A stretch of DNA of 64,000 nucleotides from Cryptomeria japonica (lineage: Eukaryota > Streptophyta > Pinopsida > Cupressales > Cupressaceae), in contig NC_081412.1 of assembly GCF_030272615.1 (NCBI RefSeq), forward strand, positions 674,248,323-674,312,322, in the 5' to 3' direction. The notes below the pieces were generated by a model. That model was not told the DNA's origin. It saw nothing but the letters and a program-made list of their open reading frames with translations, and made no database searches. Below are positions 21,357 to 34,800 of the stretch, piece by piece (positions within the stretch are counted from its first letter, which is position 1; each line of letters starts with the position of its first letter). The position numbers were made by a program, and so were the translations under genes.

Positions 21357-23456
21357 TGGTATCAGAGCATTGTTAAAGAAGATCCAAATTAAATTTGAGA
21401 TATTAGACTATCATCTATTGATATTGTAGCCACATTTTATTCTTCACAATGTCAAATATGATGAGATTTGACGATCGACTCGAAGGAGCAAACAAATTTA
21501 CATCTTGGAAGCTCAAAATCATGATGCTACTAAAGGAGAATAAATTAGACTCCTTTGTAAAAGAAAATAAAGTTGAACCTAAAGATGACCCTGAGAAAAC
21601 TCAATGGATCTAGAGCAATGAGAGAAGCATGAAACTCATATTCGATGCAGTCGGGGATCACATTGTACTTATATTGACAAAACATGAAACTGCATACCTT
21701 ATGTTCAAATCTCTTGAGAGTGCATTTTAAGTAAATAATACAGGCAAACCCTTTGATTTAATGAGACAAATGGATAATATAAGTATGAACAAGGGAGAAT
21801 CTATCAAAGCATACTTCATGAGAATTACTGAACTAAGGGATCAACTATCAACAGTTAGATATGAAATTGATAGTGAGGAGTTGACACTAATAACCTTAGG
21901 CAGTCTACAAAATTCATTGGAGTCATTTGCTCAAGGGATAAGCGCAAGATCCAAGCTTCCTAAATTTGATCGATTAAGATTTGACTGTCTACAAGAAGAG
22001 TCAAGGCAAATAACAAAAGCAAAGTAGAAACCTATAGATGAGGATATTCATGTTCTTAACACAAATTATCATAAGAAAGGTAAGAAGAAGAACTTCAAAA
22101 CAAAGAGAAATTCTCATGGAAAAGGTTCATCCAAGAAGAGAAAAGACTTGTCTCAAATTCAATGTTTTAGGTGTGATCAATATGGACACTATGCAGTCAA
22201 GTGCCCTGACAAAACAAAACAACAAGCCTCATTTGCTAAAGATGGAAAGACAGGTATAGAACATGATTCTGAGAAATTTTCTTTCTACTCAACATTGTCC
22301 AGTCAAGTTTCAAACAAACTCAACACATGGGTAATTGACAGTGGACCATGAAGGCACATTACAAGATACTGAGATCACTTAGAAACTATGGTAGAAGAAT
22401 TTGATGAAGAGGTTACAATTGGGGATGATTTTGCACATCTGATAAAAGGAGTTGGAACCTGCACCATCAAGTTGAAATCTAAGATCTCTATTCAACTCAT
22501 TGGAGTACTATATGTGCCAGGTATTAAAAGAAATTTAATATCTATATCAGCTCTTAAAGAGAATGGATAAAGGTTTACATTTATGGAGGGTAAAGTCCTA
22601 GCATGGTCGAAGAAATCAACCATAAAGAAGGCCCAAACTATAGGAATAAGACAAGGACACCTATACAAACTTTGCACTGAGTCAAATCAAGCCCTTATTC
22701 ATGAGACTTCTGACTTAAATGAGATCTAGCATCGAATATTAGGCCATATTCACTTTCCTGCCCTAACTTCTATGGATTAATTTGTAACTCGGCTACCTAA
22801 ACTAAATCAAACTCATAATGGGTCATGCAAAGGGTGTGCCTTGGGGAAAAATACTAAGGGTACTTTTCCTAATAGTTTGAGTAGAACTAAAGTTGTATTA
22901 GAATTAGTCCAATCTGATTTATGTGGACCCATGTCTGTACCCTCCATAGGAGGATTTTTGTATTATGTATTTTCTGTTGATGACTTCTCTAGGAAGACCT
23001 AGATATACTTCCTCAAGTGCAAGGAATCGGAAGAGATCCTTAAAAGGTTTAAGGAATTCAAAGCTCTTACAAAAAACTCTTCGAGGAAGAAAATTAAAAT
23101 ACTTAGAACAAACAATGGGAAAGAGTATACTTCTGAAATCTTTAAAGAATTTTGTGTAAATGCAAGGATTAAGAGGGAACTCATTGTATCCTATAATCCC
23201 CAACAAAATGGAGTTGCTGAGAGGAAAAATAGAACTATTGTAGAAGCAACTAGGGAAATTCTTTATGATCAAAACTTAGAAACCTCATTTTGTGCTGAAG
23301 CGTTTAATACAACTGTATACATTCAAAATAGATGTTCTCACTTACACTTGGATAACAAAACTCTTGAAGAAGCCTTTACTGGTGTAAAACCTAATATCAG
23401 TCACTTAAGGATATTTGGTTGCCCATTTTACATCCATGTGCCTAAAGAAAAGAGGT
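21357..23456 (+). mobile_element. Ty1/Copia interior, gag to integrase
   Basis: From the primer site rightward the sequence encodes Copia Gag (FDDRLEGANKFTSWKLKIM near 21,470), a zinc knuckle (CFRCDQYGHYAVKC near 22,165), an aspartic-protease start (WVIDSG), and an integrase region with GCAKG-type and AERKNR-type motifs up to about 23,450. It is a broken fossil with several breaks. The interior is interrupted at 23,457 by another element's LTR, and its polymerase part is not found in the window. Confidence 0.8.
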
Positions 23457-25704
23457 TGTTGGCATTGTGTTGTCATTGATGTCAACTGGTATGGGATGAC
23501 CACCGGTAGAAGAGATGTATGTGCAACACTGTTATGAAGGAGTATAGGATGTGATATCTTGGATATCACCTTGTGTTACTGAACACCGGTAAAGGTAAGG
23601 AAGATGACCTCAGAGGTCATCAGTACATAACTTAGCGCCTGACTTGTGTGATGAGATGGAGAAGTGTTTTGAGCGGTTGCTTGTGATGAAGATGCAAAAT
23701 GTTATATGAATCACATCAAAACTGGAAGAGAAGAATGAACCGGTATGTTGTGAGGTTGTAGAATAGTAGGACTCCCACCGGATGAAATTGCAATCATCAT
23801 TCGAAGCAATGAACGACAGTGTGTGTGCTCACACCCACCAAGTAAGTAGGGCTTATCTCCTATATGCATTGAATGCATTATAGCTTGGAGAGATAAGAGT
23901 GAAGAGGTAAAGGCAAGCACTTGAAGGTTCACACTGGATCTACTAGTGAGTTGAAGGAATGCCCTAAGTTCTTAAGATCAACATTATGCACTATACTAAT
24001 AAGAGAAGGCATGATTAAGATGCTAGTACAGAGGAAGTATGAAGCCGGTAGAGGAAGCAACATCATTGATTAGGAAGAAAGGCTGAGTAGATGTAAACAT
24101 AAGAATCTGACCTCTTAGAAAGAAGATAGGAGTCTTGTGAAGGTTGATGACATGGTGTCATCAAGAGTGGTAACCGGTATATGAGTCCATCGGTTATATA
24201 AGAAAGGTGTAGTTGCAGAAAATTTCCCATTTGTGGAAATGAGCATACTTTGGATTTACTAGTTTGGAGACTGGTTTGTGTGTTCCATCGACAAGTCAAG
24301 ATGAGAATAGATATTATAAGGTAACCGGTAGAATGGTTGAAACTAGAAGGATTAGCAAACTGGAAGAAGTAAGGAACCGGTAGGGTGGTTGGTCGATGAT
24401 CCTACTTGGACTGACTTGAAGTGCCAAGCTGGCAAATAGTCAATATGGATGCTACATGGAGTCAACATGGAAAATGCGTGTTTGGATAAAGATAGAATGT
24501 ACATCGACAGGGCTGTTGCAGTGTTGGTTAGATTTAATGAAAAGTCACCCAAATCACGGGACATGTCAAAGAGATATTGCAGGGGTTTGAGGCTCAAGGT
24601 GTGGAAGACAGCTACAAGTCAGCTATGAGAGATTGAGAATATTGAGGCGATGGAGGAAACAACATGACAGATCTTTTGTGATTGACCGAGGGATTAGCTA
24701 TGAGGGTAAAAAGAAAGTCACCAAAAATGGAAGGCGTGATCGAGGAGATGCGACCATGGTGAAGTTGTGCATTCAGATGTCAAAAAGATCAGATCGTGCA
24801 AGATCTGATTGGATTTGGTTTTCCTCGAGGATGGTGAGGAAACCCTAACCGCCTAGTTTTTGAATTGGTTTTTGGAGGGAAAAACTAGTCTATAAGTATA
24901 TGACAGAAGAGGAATAATGGTGCTGCTAAATAGTAGAATATTGTGTTGTTGCAAAATGGAAGACTTCTGCAAGTAAGAACAAGATCAGCCAAGTGCTCAA
25001 TGAGCATCTAAGAAGAGAGTGTGAGTGAGAGTGAACCTGGTTGAAGCTTTCAACCAATTGGAGAGAAGAATCGGTAGTTCCTATACCAGCAAAGTAGGAG
25101 TGAAGGAGGCTACAAAAAAGATAAATAGATAATCGACAGAGAGTTGAATTGGTGAAGAGAAGTGCAGCAGAGAAGTGAGTCGGTGAAGCAGAGAAGGAAT
25201 CTCCCCGACAGTGTAAGATATGTATAATGGTTGCAAGATTCACTTGTAACAAGATAATTACTTATGTATTTTATGCTTACATTGTGTACATTGAGTTGTA
25301 GCTCGATGCAGGGGTTGTAGCTCCTTGGGTTGGTGCCCTAAAGACAGGGGTTGGTGCTCCTTTGGGTTGTAGCCCATAAATCAAGTAGGGGTTGGTGCTC
25401 CTTGGGTTGGTGCCCTAGACTTTCTAACTATGTTTTATTGTGAGGTTGGATTGGAGTAGTAGACTTCGGCAACATTTCTCACCGAGGTTTTTCCCATATT
25501 GGGTTTTCCTCGTATATACTAGTGTTATGTGATATTCCCTTGTGAGTGTGTTTGGTATTTAATATAGTCTCCTCCCTAACCGGTAAGTCTGCATTAAGTT
25601 AGATCCTTCAATTGGTGTGCTCACAAAGGAGAGTTGAAGGGAAAAGAAATTTGAGAACGACTGATTCACCCCCTCTCCCTCTCAGTGGTACATTGTGTCT
25701 AACA
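23457..25704 (+). repeat. Large (2.25 kb) Copia LTR
   Basis: The LTR starts TGTTGGCATTG, ends TCTAACA and is followed by a primer site like TTGTATCAGAGCC. It contains seven ACCGGTA motifs (23,502; 23,585; 23,739; 24,173; 24,324; 24,376; 25,579) and a GTTGGTGCTCCTTGGG-type repeat near 25,310-25,420. The end has the CTGATTCACCCC...CTCTCAGT stretch shared with the 958-8,542 element. The size and ending suggest a Sirevirus-like Copia. The matching 3' LTR is not in the window. Confidence 0.7.
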
Positions 25705-25913
25705 ATTTGTATCAGAGCCTAAGATCCCAACTAGACGAGCTTTCTCCAACTTGGGTAGAAAATGGCCTAAGGACACAATGGTTTGTTTAGTATCTATCTC
25801 TGCTCTAATATTTGATGGCTCAACTTTTTCTATTTGGAGTCACAGAATGGAAGTTTCCTATCCTCTTTAGGATTTGATGCATGAATGTCAGTTGTAGATG
25901 GTCTCCCTAGAAA
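25705..25913 (+). mobile_element. Start of the large-LTR Copia interior
   Basis: After the primer site a short stretch encodes a Copia Gag start (LIFDGSTFSIWSHRMEV). It is broken and is cut off at about 25,914 by the Gypsy element. Nothing of its pol region is seen in the window. Confidence 0.6.
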
Positions 25914-27652
25914 GTTATTATTTAAAAATATTAATTTGTGCAAAGGATTAAGTGAACTTAGCATTTGTATTTCAACAGTTAAAAAACATAACCATGCAAT
26001 TCTGTTTGTGATCGGGATAAATATGTAATTTGAATTAAGAATAATTTTATTTGTAAGCCTTAATTATAGATCAAGTGGTATCAGAGCATTTTAACAGAAA
26101 AAATTGCTAGTGGTGGATGTTAACCAGGTTGAAATTAAAGTGAGGAGAAGGTGCACTTGAAGATTTTAATCCAGAGATCAGATCGAGGCAAGATACTCGA
26201 AGATCAACCATGGAACAATTGGAAGAAGGAAAATTTGTTAGTCCTAAACTCTTTGAGAACAAAAAACAATTCCATAAAGCATTCCTAGACATGAAGATGA
26301 TGGTGGAAGAGCTTTACAAGGATAGGTAGAAGAAAAATGAAAGAAAGGACAAAAAGAAGAAGAAGGAAGGTGAATCCCCTTTGAAAGATGACAAAGGCAA
26401 AGGAGTAGGAGGTGGTAGTGACCCTCCTAAACCTCCATCCCCATCTTCTTCATCTTCTTCTTCTTCATCATCCTCTTCATCTTATTCTTCTACTGCTTCC
26501 CCCAAGAAAAAACAACCTGTACAATCTGAGTCTAATTCACCTTTGTTAAAGCTTGATGTAAAATTTGAATTGCCAACCTATAATGGAGAACTAGGTTACT
26601 AGATGCAGAGAAACTTGATAATTGGATAAAACAAGTTGAAGTTTATTGCAGGATTTAGAAGTTTACTGATGATGCTTCAAAGATCCAGTTAGCCACTCTT
26701 CACCTAGGAGGAACAACCTTAATCTGGTGGGAGAGAAGAACATAGGAAGATCTTGGCCGATATGGTAAAATTATTTCTTCTTGGTTTGAGTTTACATCTA
26801 CACTTAAGTTTTAATTTTATCCATTAGGTCACATGCAAAAAAAAGTAATGAATTGGCAATCATTAAGGCAAGAGAAAGGACAAAGTGTGCAGGAATATAC
26901 ACAGGAGTTTAGGAAAAGGGCTTTAATTTTGGGCATTCATTTATACACGCAAGAAACTTTGTTAAAGTATCTAGGTGGATTGCATGAGAATTTGAGGCAT
27001 ACAATACTTATGTTTAATCCAACTAACCTTGATGAAGTTAGTGTGCAAGCCATTCATCTTGAAACAAGATCAAGGAATAGCCATGATAGTCTTTTCATGG
27101 AATCTCGTAAACACAAAGGGAGCAAGAAAGAGAAGGAGAAAATGCAGCGAATAACTTTTGTGAAGAAAGAGGAGAAGACTTGTTGCTCACACTGCAAAAG
27201 GGAAGGGCATGAAGATGCAAAATGTTGGAAATTGCATCCTGGTCAGAAACCCAAGTGGTTCAAGAATCAAAAGGGTAAGCAAAAGACCATAGCTATCATG
27301 CAAGACCCTAGTTCAGAATCTGGTGATGAATCCAAGATAAAAATTGTGGGTATAAAAGGTAGTGTTCATGTTGCTAATAATAGCTCCCATACTTCCTCTG
27401 TAAAGTGTAACAAGGTCTCTATTGAAAGAAAAAGGAATCAATTATTTCACATAGGGGCTATTGCAAAACAAACTAAAATTGATACACTCATAGATAGAGG
27501 AGCACAAGTGAACTTAATCTCTGAACAAGTTGTTAAGAAATTGGGATTAAAAACAACACCTGATACTAAACCATATCCATTGGGTTGTGTGCATGATAAT
27601 GCTCGGTTACATGTATCAAGGCAATGTCTCCGAGCTCAGTTACATGTATCAA

Positions 27653-27892
27653 GGCAATGTAAACTCCGATTTGCAATCACGGGACATTTGAAGATGATTG
27701 TAAATGCAAGCAATACTTTAACCCTCATGTCTATAACAACGAGTGATAATAAGCATGAAGATTATATTCATAGGCAATGTAAACTCCGATTTGCAATCAC
27801 GGGACATTTGAAGATGATTGTAAATGCAAGCAATACTTTAACCCTCATGTCTATAACAACGAGTGATAATAAGCATGAAGATTATATTCATG
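27653..27892 (+). repeat. 120-bp tandem duplication in the Gypsy protease region
   Basis: Two near-identical 120-bp units begin at 27,653 and 27,773. Immediately before them, 21 bp are repeated at a 33-bp step (27,607 and 27,640). Both periods are multiples of three. Confidence 0.9.
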
Positions 27893-28018
27893 ACAAGGAG
27901 TCACATTTAGTGATGTTCTTGCTCAGGAGATCCAGCACGTTGATACAGTTGGAGGATCAAAAGACATGACACCATTCCATCTCTCTAAATTATAACATGT
28001 TCCTTCAAGGAATTGGTT

Positions 28019-28240
28019 GGGGTGATTCGAACCGACAACCACTAAATTCCTATTCTCAAGTGCTACCACTAGGCTAAGCGCCTCTTTTGACATCTTTTAT
28101 GGGGCACATTTGTTTTGTCAACTGCAATCGAAGGCAAATCCTATAAAAGGGGATCGGGTGGTTTAAGTCCATGACCTCCCATTTCCATTAAACACGCCCG
28201 ACCATTGCGATAGCGCACTCTTCAGAGATGTAAATGGCAA
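28019..28240 (-). repeat. Paired tRNA-like (SINE-type) sequence
   Basis: On the minus strand a box A (TAGCCTAGTGG, 28,066-28,076) and a box B (GTTCGAATC, 28,024-28,032) are spaced like an internal polymerase III promoter. About 140 bp upstream a second pair, TATCGCAATGG and a degenerate GGACTTAAACC, has the same spacing. Neither unit folds into a proper tRNA, because acceptor and T stems do not pair. A dimeric tRNA-derived SINE or tandem tRNA pseudogenes are the likely readings. No poly-A tail or target duplication was found. Confidence 0.45.
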
Positions 28241-29102
28241 ATCTTGTTTCTATTCAAGGTGTGCAGTGAACCAAGGATTTTGGGGACTTGAGTTTAGCAC
28301 GAACCGCCCCCGAAATAAACAAAACAACCTTTTCAAACAAAATCCGATTCACATAATCTTTAAAATTATATTTGAAGATTTTATTAAGGATTTTAAAGGG
28401 CTTTAAGGGACTCACATCAATATAAGCCCGATATTTAAAATTTTAAGGGCTTTATTTGGAGATTTGAAAATATTATTGTTGAACCCCTTAATTACAATAT
28501 GAAAGTGTATAAAAAGGGGGGACATTTTGTCTTGTGGAGGCAATCAATTTTCATTGTGAGAAGAATTTAGAAATTCTATAATTTCTCTTGAAAAGAAATT
28601 GGAGAACAAGAGTCTTCATGATTTTTGTAAGCACAAAGGCATTTGTCAAATTGTAATACTCTTCAGTGTAATTGGGTTAAGAGCCAATTGAAGCCTAGCC
28701 GGTAAAGAAGAGTACGCGAGTGTCTTTAGGTGTGAGAGGAGACTATGAGAGATGTTGCAAGTTTGAAGCTTGGATGATGTAACAAGGAGGTTTACGCTTC
28801 GCGTCATCAATAAAGTGGTCTTACATTGAGAAGCGGACCCAGAGACGTAGCTCATATTGAGCGAACTCCATTATCAAACTAGTGATCTCTCTTCTATCTT
28901 CTAATTCTCTTTTATTCATTTCATTTTTAATTCCCTCTTTAAGTTATTATTTAAAATTATTAAGTTGTGCAAAGGATTAAGTGAACTTAGCTTTTCTATT
29001 TCAACGATTAAAAAACATAACCACCCAATTCTATTAGTGATCGAGATAAATCTATAATTTGAATTAAGAACAGTTTTATTTGTAAGCCTTAATTACATAT
29101 CA

Positions 29103-30867
29103 CTTTTAGTGTTCTTTTTAATGTAAATCTCAATTTAAGCTTAACGGTACGTACATCGGCAATTTCCTAGATACCCATCTTCAACGACAAGGAATTTTCC
29201 TTCGTTAGGGTTTTCTTGTCTAGGCACTTTCCTAACAAGTTTAGGTGAAACCAATGCGGACAAATAGCCTTCTTTTGCCTCTTTCAGTTCAGAAACCCTT
29301 GCTTGCTTCTTCTCAACAAATTGGGTTTGGACAAAATTGTTTAGTTGGTTTAGCGATAAGATGGCATTGGGACTCTCCAAGAGCACAAGAAAAAATAGGG
29401 GAAATGAAGACAATAAAGATGTTATAATAGGTAAGTAGAAGTAATTTTATGCAAAATCTGTGTGTTCTTTTTATATGCCTTTACAACTATGGTAGAGGAA
29501 AGTAGATTACATTTTTTGGCTTCCGATTCTAGATATATCCTGTGATAAAATGGGGAACGGTAGATTAGCGGGTAATTTTTCACCATATTACATGATTGAT
29601 ATTAAACTGAAAAGGGACATTGCCAAATGTTCCCTGATCTAGGTTTTGAATCCCTATATACTCTGTTTATATGTCTTTGATGAAACACACAGTAGAATGG
29701 AAATATTTTAATTTTTCAATTTTATGAAGAATTTGGGTAGTATAATATTAGATAAAATATTAGTATATTTGATTCTCATGTGAGATCCCCAAAAAAAGTA
29801 AAGGGTTTTTTTAATTTCGTTATCTTAAATGAACAAAAATCATACTCTCTTCCCAATCCACTTTACAACATGACATTGAGATTGTTTTTTAAATTTAATA
29901 TTATATTTAAAAACTATTAAGAAATAAACTCTCAAAAGAAAAGGGTCAAAGCTGACATGTTAAACTAGCAGCAAGGAAATAAAGAGTAACAAAGCTCAAC
30001 AGAAAGAAAGTAGTGTTTTCTCTTTTCTTTTTTGGTTAATGAATGAGAATATGTTACTTTTACCTTAAATTGTTATTGTATTGTTTAATGTTTTTTAATT
30101 TAATTGACTGAGAAAAGTATAATTAAGAGATAAAAATTTTATAATCAATTTAAAAAAATACATAAAAAGTTTACATAAAATTAATGTACAACAAATAATA
30201 ACTAGTTAAAAAAGAAAGGATAGTACTTGATATTACAAAAAAAAAATGTCTTTTTATTTTCTTTTCAATTTAAATTTAGGTATCATTATTAATATTATTT
30301 TTTAAATGTGGGAAATATTTAATTATTGACTTGGAAATAGTTGTCATTTTCAAGCCTCAAAGGCATGCTATTGAAAGGGACTCTAATATCTTGGTTAAGG
30401 GGATTGATTCCTCAAAACTTGCTAACTAAGGTTCTTTATCTCAAACCTTAGCTCATAGATTTGGAGTTCCAACATATTAGAACAAGCAAAAATAAGGTGA
30501 CATATTGGCATGGCAATTTTAGCCTCATTCCATTTTTTTTGTATTTTGTTAATGCTCTTAACCTATAGTATGCATCAGATATGCGCTTCTACTTTGTGGC
30601 TAGCGCAACTTCTAAATAACTTATGGGTATATATGCATCTAAGTTCTTAGAGTTATGGAAAATAAGGGGAGAGGTCTTATGCTCAAATTGCTGAAATTAG
30701 TAGCCTTAATTGGACAATAACTTGATCAATAAAGTGAAATACTTATCTACACTACCATACACATAGAATCTTGCCTAGTTCAATTTTTACATAGACGGTG
30801 TACAACATTAATCACCATAAGGTGCTTAATTTTTTTCCATTACCTATCATAACTTTGTCTTCCTTAT
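29103..30867. other. Intergenic, AT-rich
   Basis: No recognisable gene is present. A 90-residue minus-strand frame at 29,141-29,413 has a protein-like composition (for example ENPNEGKFLVVEDGYLG) but matches no family I know, and has no partner exon nearby. The rest, 29,430-30,867, is low-complexity AT-rich DNA with no visible repeat structure. Confidence 0.5.
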
Positions 30868-31824
30868 ATTTAAAAGGTGGGCCAAGAAGCCTAACCTAAA
30901 TATGGGCCACAACGATATCCTCCATCTCTTTCTTAAAAATCGGTTTTCCTTTTCTTAGGAATAACCCTAATCTACCTAAAAACCATGGATGATCTAGTAG
31001 GGTTCTAACAAAGTCCCCATGATTGAAGAAAGAAATAAGGAAAAATTGTTTACCCTTTCTTGAGATCTCAACCTAACCTTTTAGTTTCTATATTCTTTGG
31101 GCATGGCTCCTGAAGATATCTATATTTGACATAGAAACTAGGAATTAATAAAGAGCATGTTTTTCATTCTACTATAAGATCTATTAGCCACCAAGTTAGG
31201 TATTACAAGATGGATTCTTCCATTTTCTAGGAGCGACTCAAGAGGAAGGAGAATATCATAAAAAATGAGATACTTTCCTATGAAAATATTTATCCATGAT
31301 TAATGTATGTCCTTTCTCTCATTGCTTGGAGTAATGGGGACCTTGATTTTGAATATGTTTTCTTGAGATCTTAACACAACCCTACATTTAGGAGAAACAT
31401 ACACCTTTTTATTTGTCTAAGAGAAGCGAGTAAACTATTTTCTAGCCACTATTCCTACCTAGTCACTTAGGGAGAGGTTGTTATTGCAAGCCAAAATAAC
31501 ACCCTACCTAGATGGAATTGAAACCCCTCAATAGACTATATTCGGAGAGTGTATGCCTATAAGGGGACCCTTTCCTAGCCTAGTGAGCATCCAATAGAGA
31601 ATTATAAAAAAAATAAAAATCATGAAACAAGTATAAAATCTATTTTTACAATTAGTTACAAGAGCATGCCACTCCACTTTTTCATTGATTTTTGACATAT
31701 TGATCTAAGAAAAAACCCTAGAGATAATTGCTCCTTCACTTCCTATGAATCTTCTTTCAAATTATCTTCATCATCCTTATCCTATTATGCAACTTCTGCT
31801 AACCAAATTTAAAAGAACAAACCC

Positions 31825-34800
31825 TTGCTTCTAGACGTCTTGGTGTGAGGGAACTTTTTTAAGTCTCCTCTAATAGTTGTCCTCCTCTTCCAAATTCTCA
31901 TTTCCTTCTCATTAAGCTCCAAATTTATTACTTTTTCATTTTCATCAACAAAATCTGACTAAAAATGACAACTTTTGTTGATTAACAACTTTATTTGTAA
32001 ATTAAAGTTCAAAGACTATTAATTTATTCAATACTCATGTCTAATCTCACAAGGAATTAGAGAAAGTAATATGTCAATGCTTTGTGGTAAAATGATTCCT
32101 GCACTCATCATGTAGAATATGTCCTAAGAGACTACTTGAGATTCCTAAAGTCAACATGTCTTTATCCAACTTTAAAATCATTTCTGGAACATATAATTCT
32201 AAAGTTGGAATAGATGATTGATATGATCTAATGGGGAATTAAATTTCCCATCATAATCCCCTATCTCATTGAGTTGATTATTTTCATGTGGTTCAATTCC
32301 AAGTTGGATATTATAGTCCCTTTTGTCCTCAATGGTGTCACTATTATACATAAAAATTATATTTAAAGAAAGTGTTGTTGTCTCCTTCATTTGTATTATT
32401 TTTTGAAAATTCAAGAGAGGTTCAAATATCACCATGTTGATTAAGTATGGTTGCACAACTATCAATATTCTTGGAACTTTTAATTGATCTAGCCTCCTTT
32501 GTAGGTATTTTTGCAAGGTCACAAGCTGACATGTCATTTTAGAATATGGCACATTTTTTTGTCATGGATTTGTAGTCATTTGGATAATAGATTGAAACAC
32601 GCTCAACATCCCTTATTTTGTATTTACTTATACCTATTAGAATCTTGCTTTTATCCCCATAATTATTATCATTATCAAATAATAAGTTTCTATACATTTA
32701 TTATTGAAGGAGAAGTTCTTGAATGCATATCATAATGGGATAGGGGAAAAAATGGTGGGTAAAGAGTTGAATATTGATTATACTTTGAGATGAAATGGTC
32801 TTTATGAGAGAAACTATTGGTTTTATCTTTGCATATTTGATGGGTAAATTTGAATGGACTATTTGTTATGATTCTCAAAATTTAAGATTGGTTGTAGCTG
32901 TAAGTTTTGATTATATTGATCAATCACTTGGTTTTATTGAGGAATAGAGTTCATTTAATTTAAAAACCTTGTATGTCATTATTTGAATGTTGTTGTTAAT
33001 TGATTTAAGACTCAATGACTATGAGTAGGTATACTGAATAATTGGTTTTTTTCATTAAAAGGTAATTTGTTTGTGATTACACCAAACCATAACACATTTG
33101 CTCAATATTGAGGGTCTTTGTCCATGAATCTTCCTATATATTCAAGCACATATTCTAAATTGTTTTATATTTTTTATAGAATAGAAAATAGATTATTCTT
33201 GCAATTCTAGATTTTTTTCCTTTCATTGTTAATATGTATTATATGGAATCACAATCAAATTAGGAAGAACAAGAGACTAAAAATAATTAGGAAGAACAAG
33301 AGACTAAAAATAATTAGGAAGAACAAGAGACTATAAAATAAAATACAAGCTAATTGAAAGGCCATTGCAAAATTTGTTATAAGTCCAAAGAAGCCAAGGC
33401 TTTATGGATTCCTAGGCCTTCCAAATTTTCTAAATAATAAAAGTTCCTTGAATTTGAATAGCTTCGTTGATGGTGAGAAGGGGCATTTCCAAGTTGCTTG
33501 TAGCACTGAGTCTTTTGCATTGAATATTCAAGCTAGAAGCTTGGTAGAAAATGTTATGGGAAATAAGATCTTATTTTCTATGATTCTTGTACTCAAGAAG
33601 AGTGAGTAATAATTATCATCAAAATTCCTATTGACTACTTGAATAGATGGGATAGAAAAGGAGAAACTTTTAATCAAATTTTGAGAGAGCATGTGGGCCA
33701 AAAAATAATCAATACCCTTCGTAGGAAATATATAAAGTGTAGGAATTGAAATATATGATCCTTGGTCGATAAATTGAAAAAGCCCAAAATAATTGACCTA
33801 TTGACCTTAATGGTAAATACAATTTGAGGCATTAGAAGAGAGATGTTTTGTGATTTAATAAAATCAATTTTTTTAGGCCAGATAAGTTGGTGCATGAGTG
33901 ATTTAATATTGATAAAAAGAGATTTCGTAATAATATTGTGGGTGACATTCAATAAGGTTATGGGCCACCAATTATAGATTTTGTCTAGGTCTCTAGCTTT
34001 AGGTTTAAATTTAGTATAGCACTTGGTAATTATGTTTCCTAATGACTTCCCATGAAAGGCTTCTAGGTATATCTTGTTAAGGTCTTCTTCAACAATATTT
34101 ATTTTCTATATAATTCACACATTAATTCATCCAAGAGATGGGCATTATCACTAAACATAGAGAACCTAACCTAGCAAAAATCAACCTTTGTGAGAAGTTG
34201 ATAACAAAGACTATACTAAGAGGTGGAAACTTAATAGGGCACCACTTGTAAGCATTGTTGTATAAAAATCTTACAAGATGGTGTATATTTTTTAGTAGTA
34301 ATGACTTATAACCTTGAATAAAGGCTTGAAGAATGTTTGGAAACTTAGTAAAGAGTGGTTGAACCTCCTTAATTTGCTAAATTGGTGGGGTCACATCCCT
34401 CATCAGTTGTGTATTCCACCTAAGAGAGAGAAAGGTGACGACACTGCCATTGCACATTTCATGACTACTACAACATTACATGTTACAAAAAGTAAAAATA
34501 AAAGCTTTAACTACTTTGTAAATAGAGAATATCTAGACCTTAAAATCATTATCAAGTCTCACAAACATAATAAATTTGTGGGATTTTTGTTAGAACCTCA
34601 ACATTCTAGGAGACACAATCCATGAATGGGTGTCAAGAGTCACCTCATTATCAATTTTATCTAGAGTTGAGGAACTATTATCAATAAATGCATCCCCTGA
34701 ATTAGAGGTGCCTATTCAGATAAAGGATTGGATAAGGTATTGTTTCTTTGTTACACATTATATTTTTTCTATTTACCTCAATGGGCTATGGGCCTTGCAT

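Larger units (their letters stand above)
25914..29102 (+). mobile_element. Ty3/Gypsy-like element, gag and protease only
   Basis: About 160 bp at 25,914-26,073 repeat at about 28,944-29,102 and end in TCA. They are followed on the left copy by the primer site TGGTATCAGAGC at 26,076, so they are the ends of two LTRs. The left LTR is incomplete, and the right LTR probably begins near 28,477, with a TATAAAAA box at 28,509. The interior (about 26,210-27,970) encodes a serine-rich linker, a Gag core (LATLHLGGTTLIWWERRT), a zinc knuckle (CCSHCKREGHEDAKC) and a retroviral-type protease region (LIDRGAQVNLISEQ). No reverse transcriptase or integrase is present. It is a broken fossil. Confidence 0.7.

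Noticed and set aside
28019-28085. Functional tRNA gene on the minus strand
   Set aside because: Box A and B match, but the acceptor and T stems do not pair, so it is only tRNA-like.
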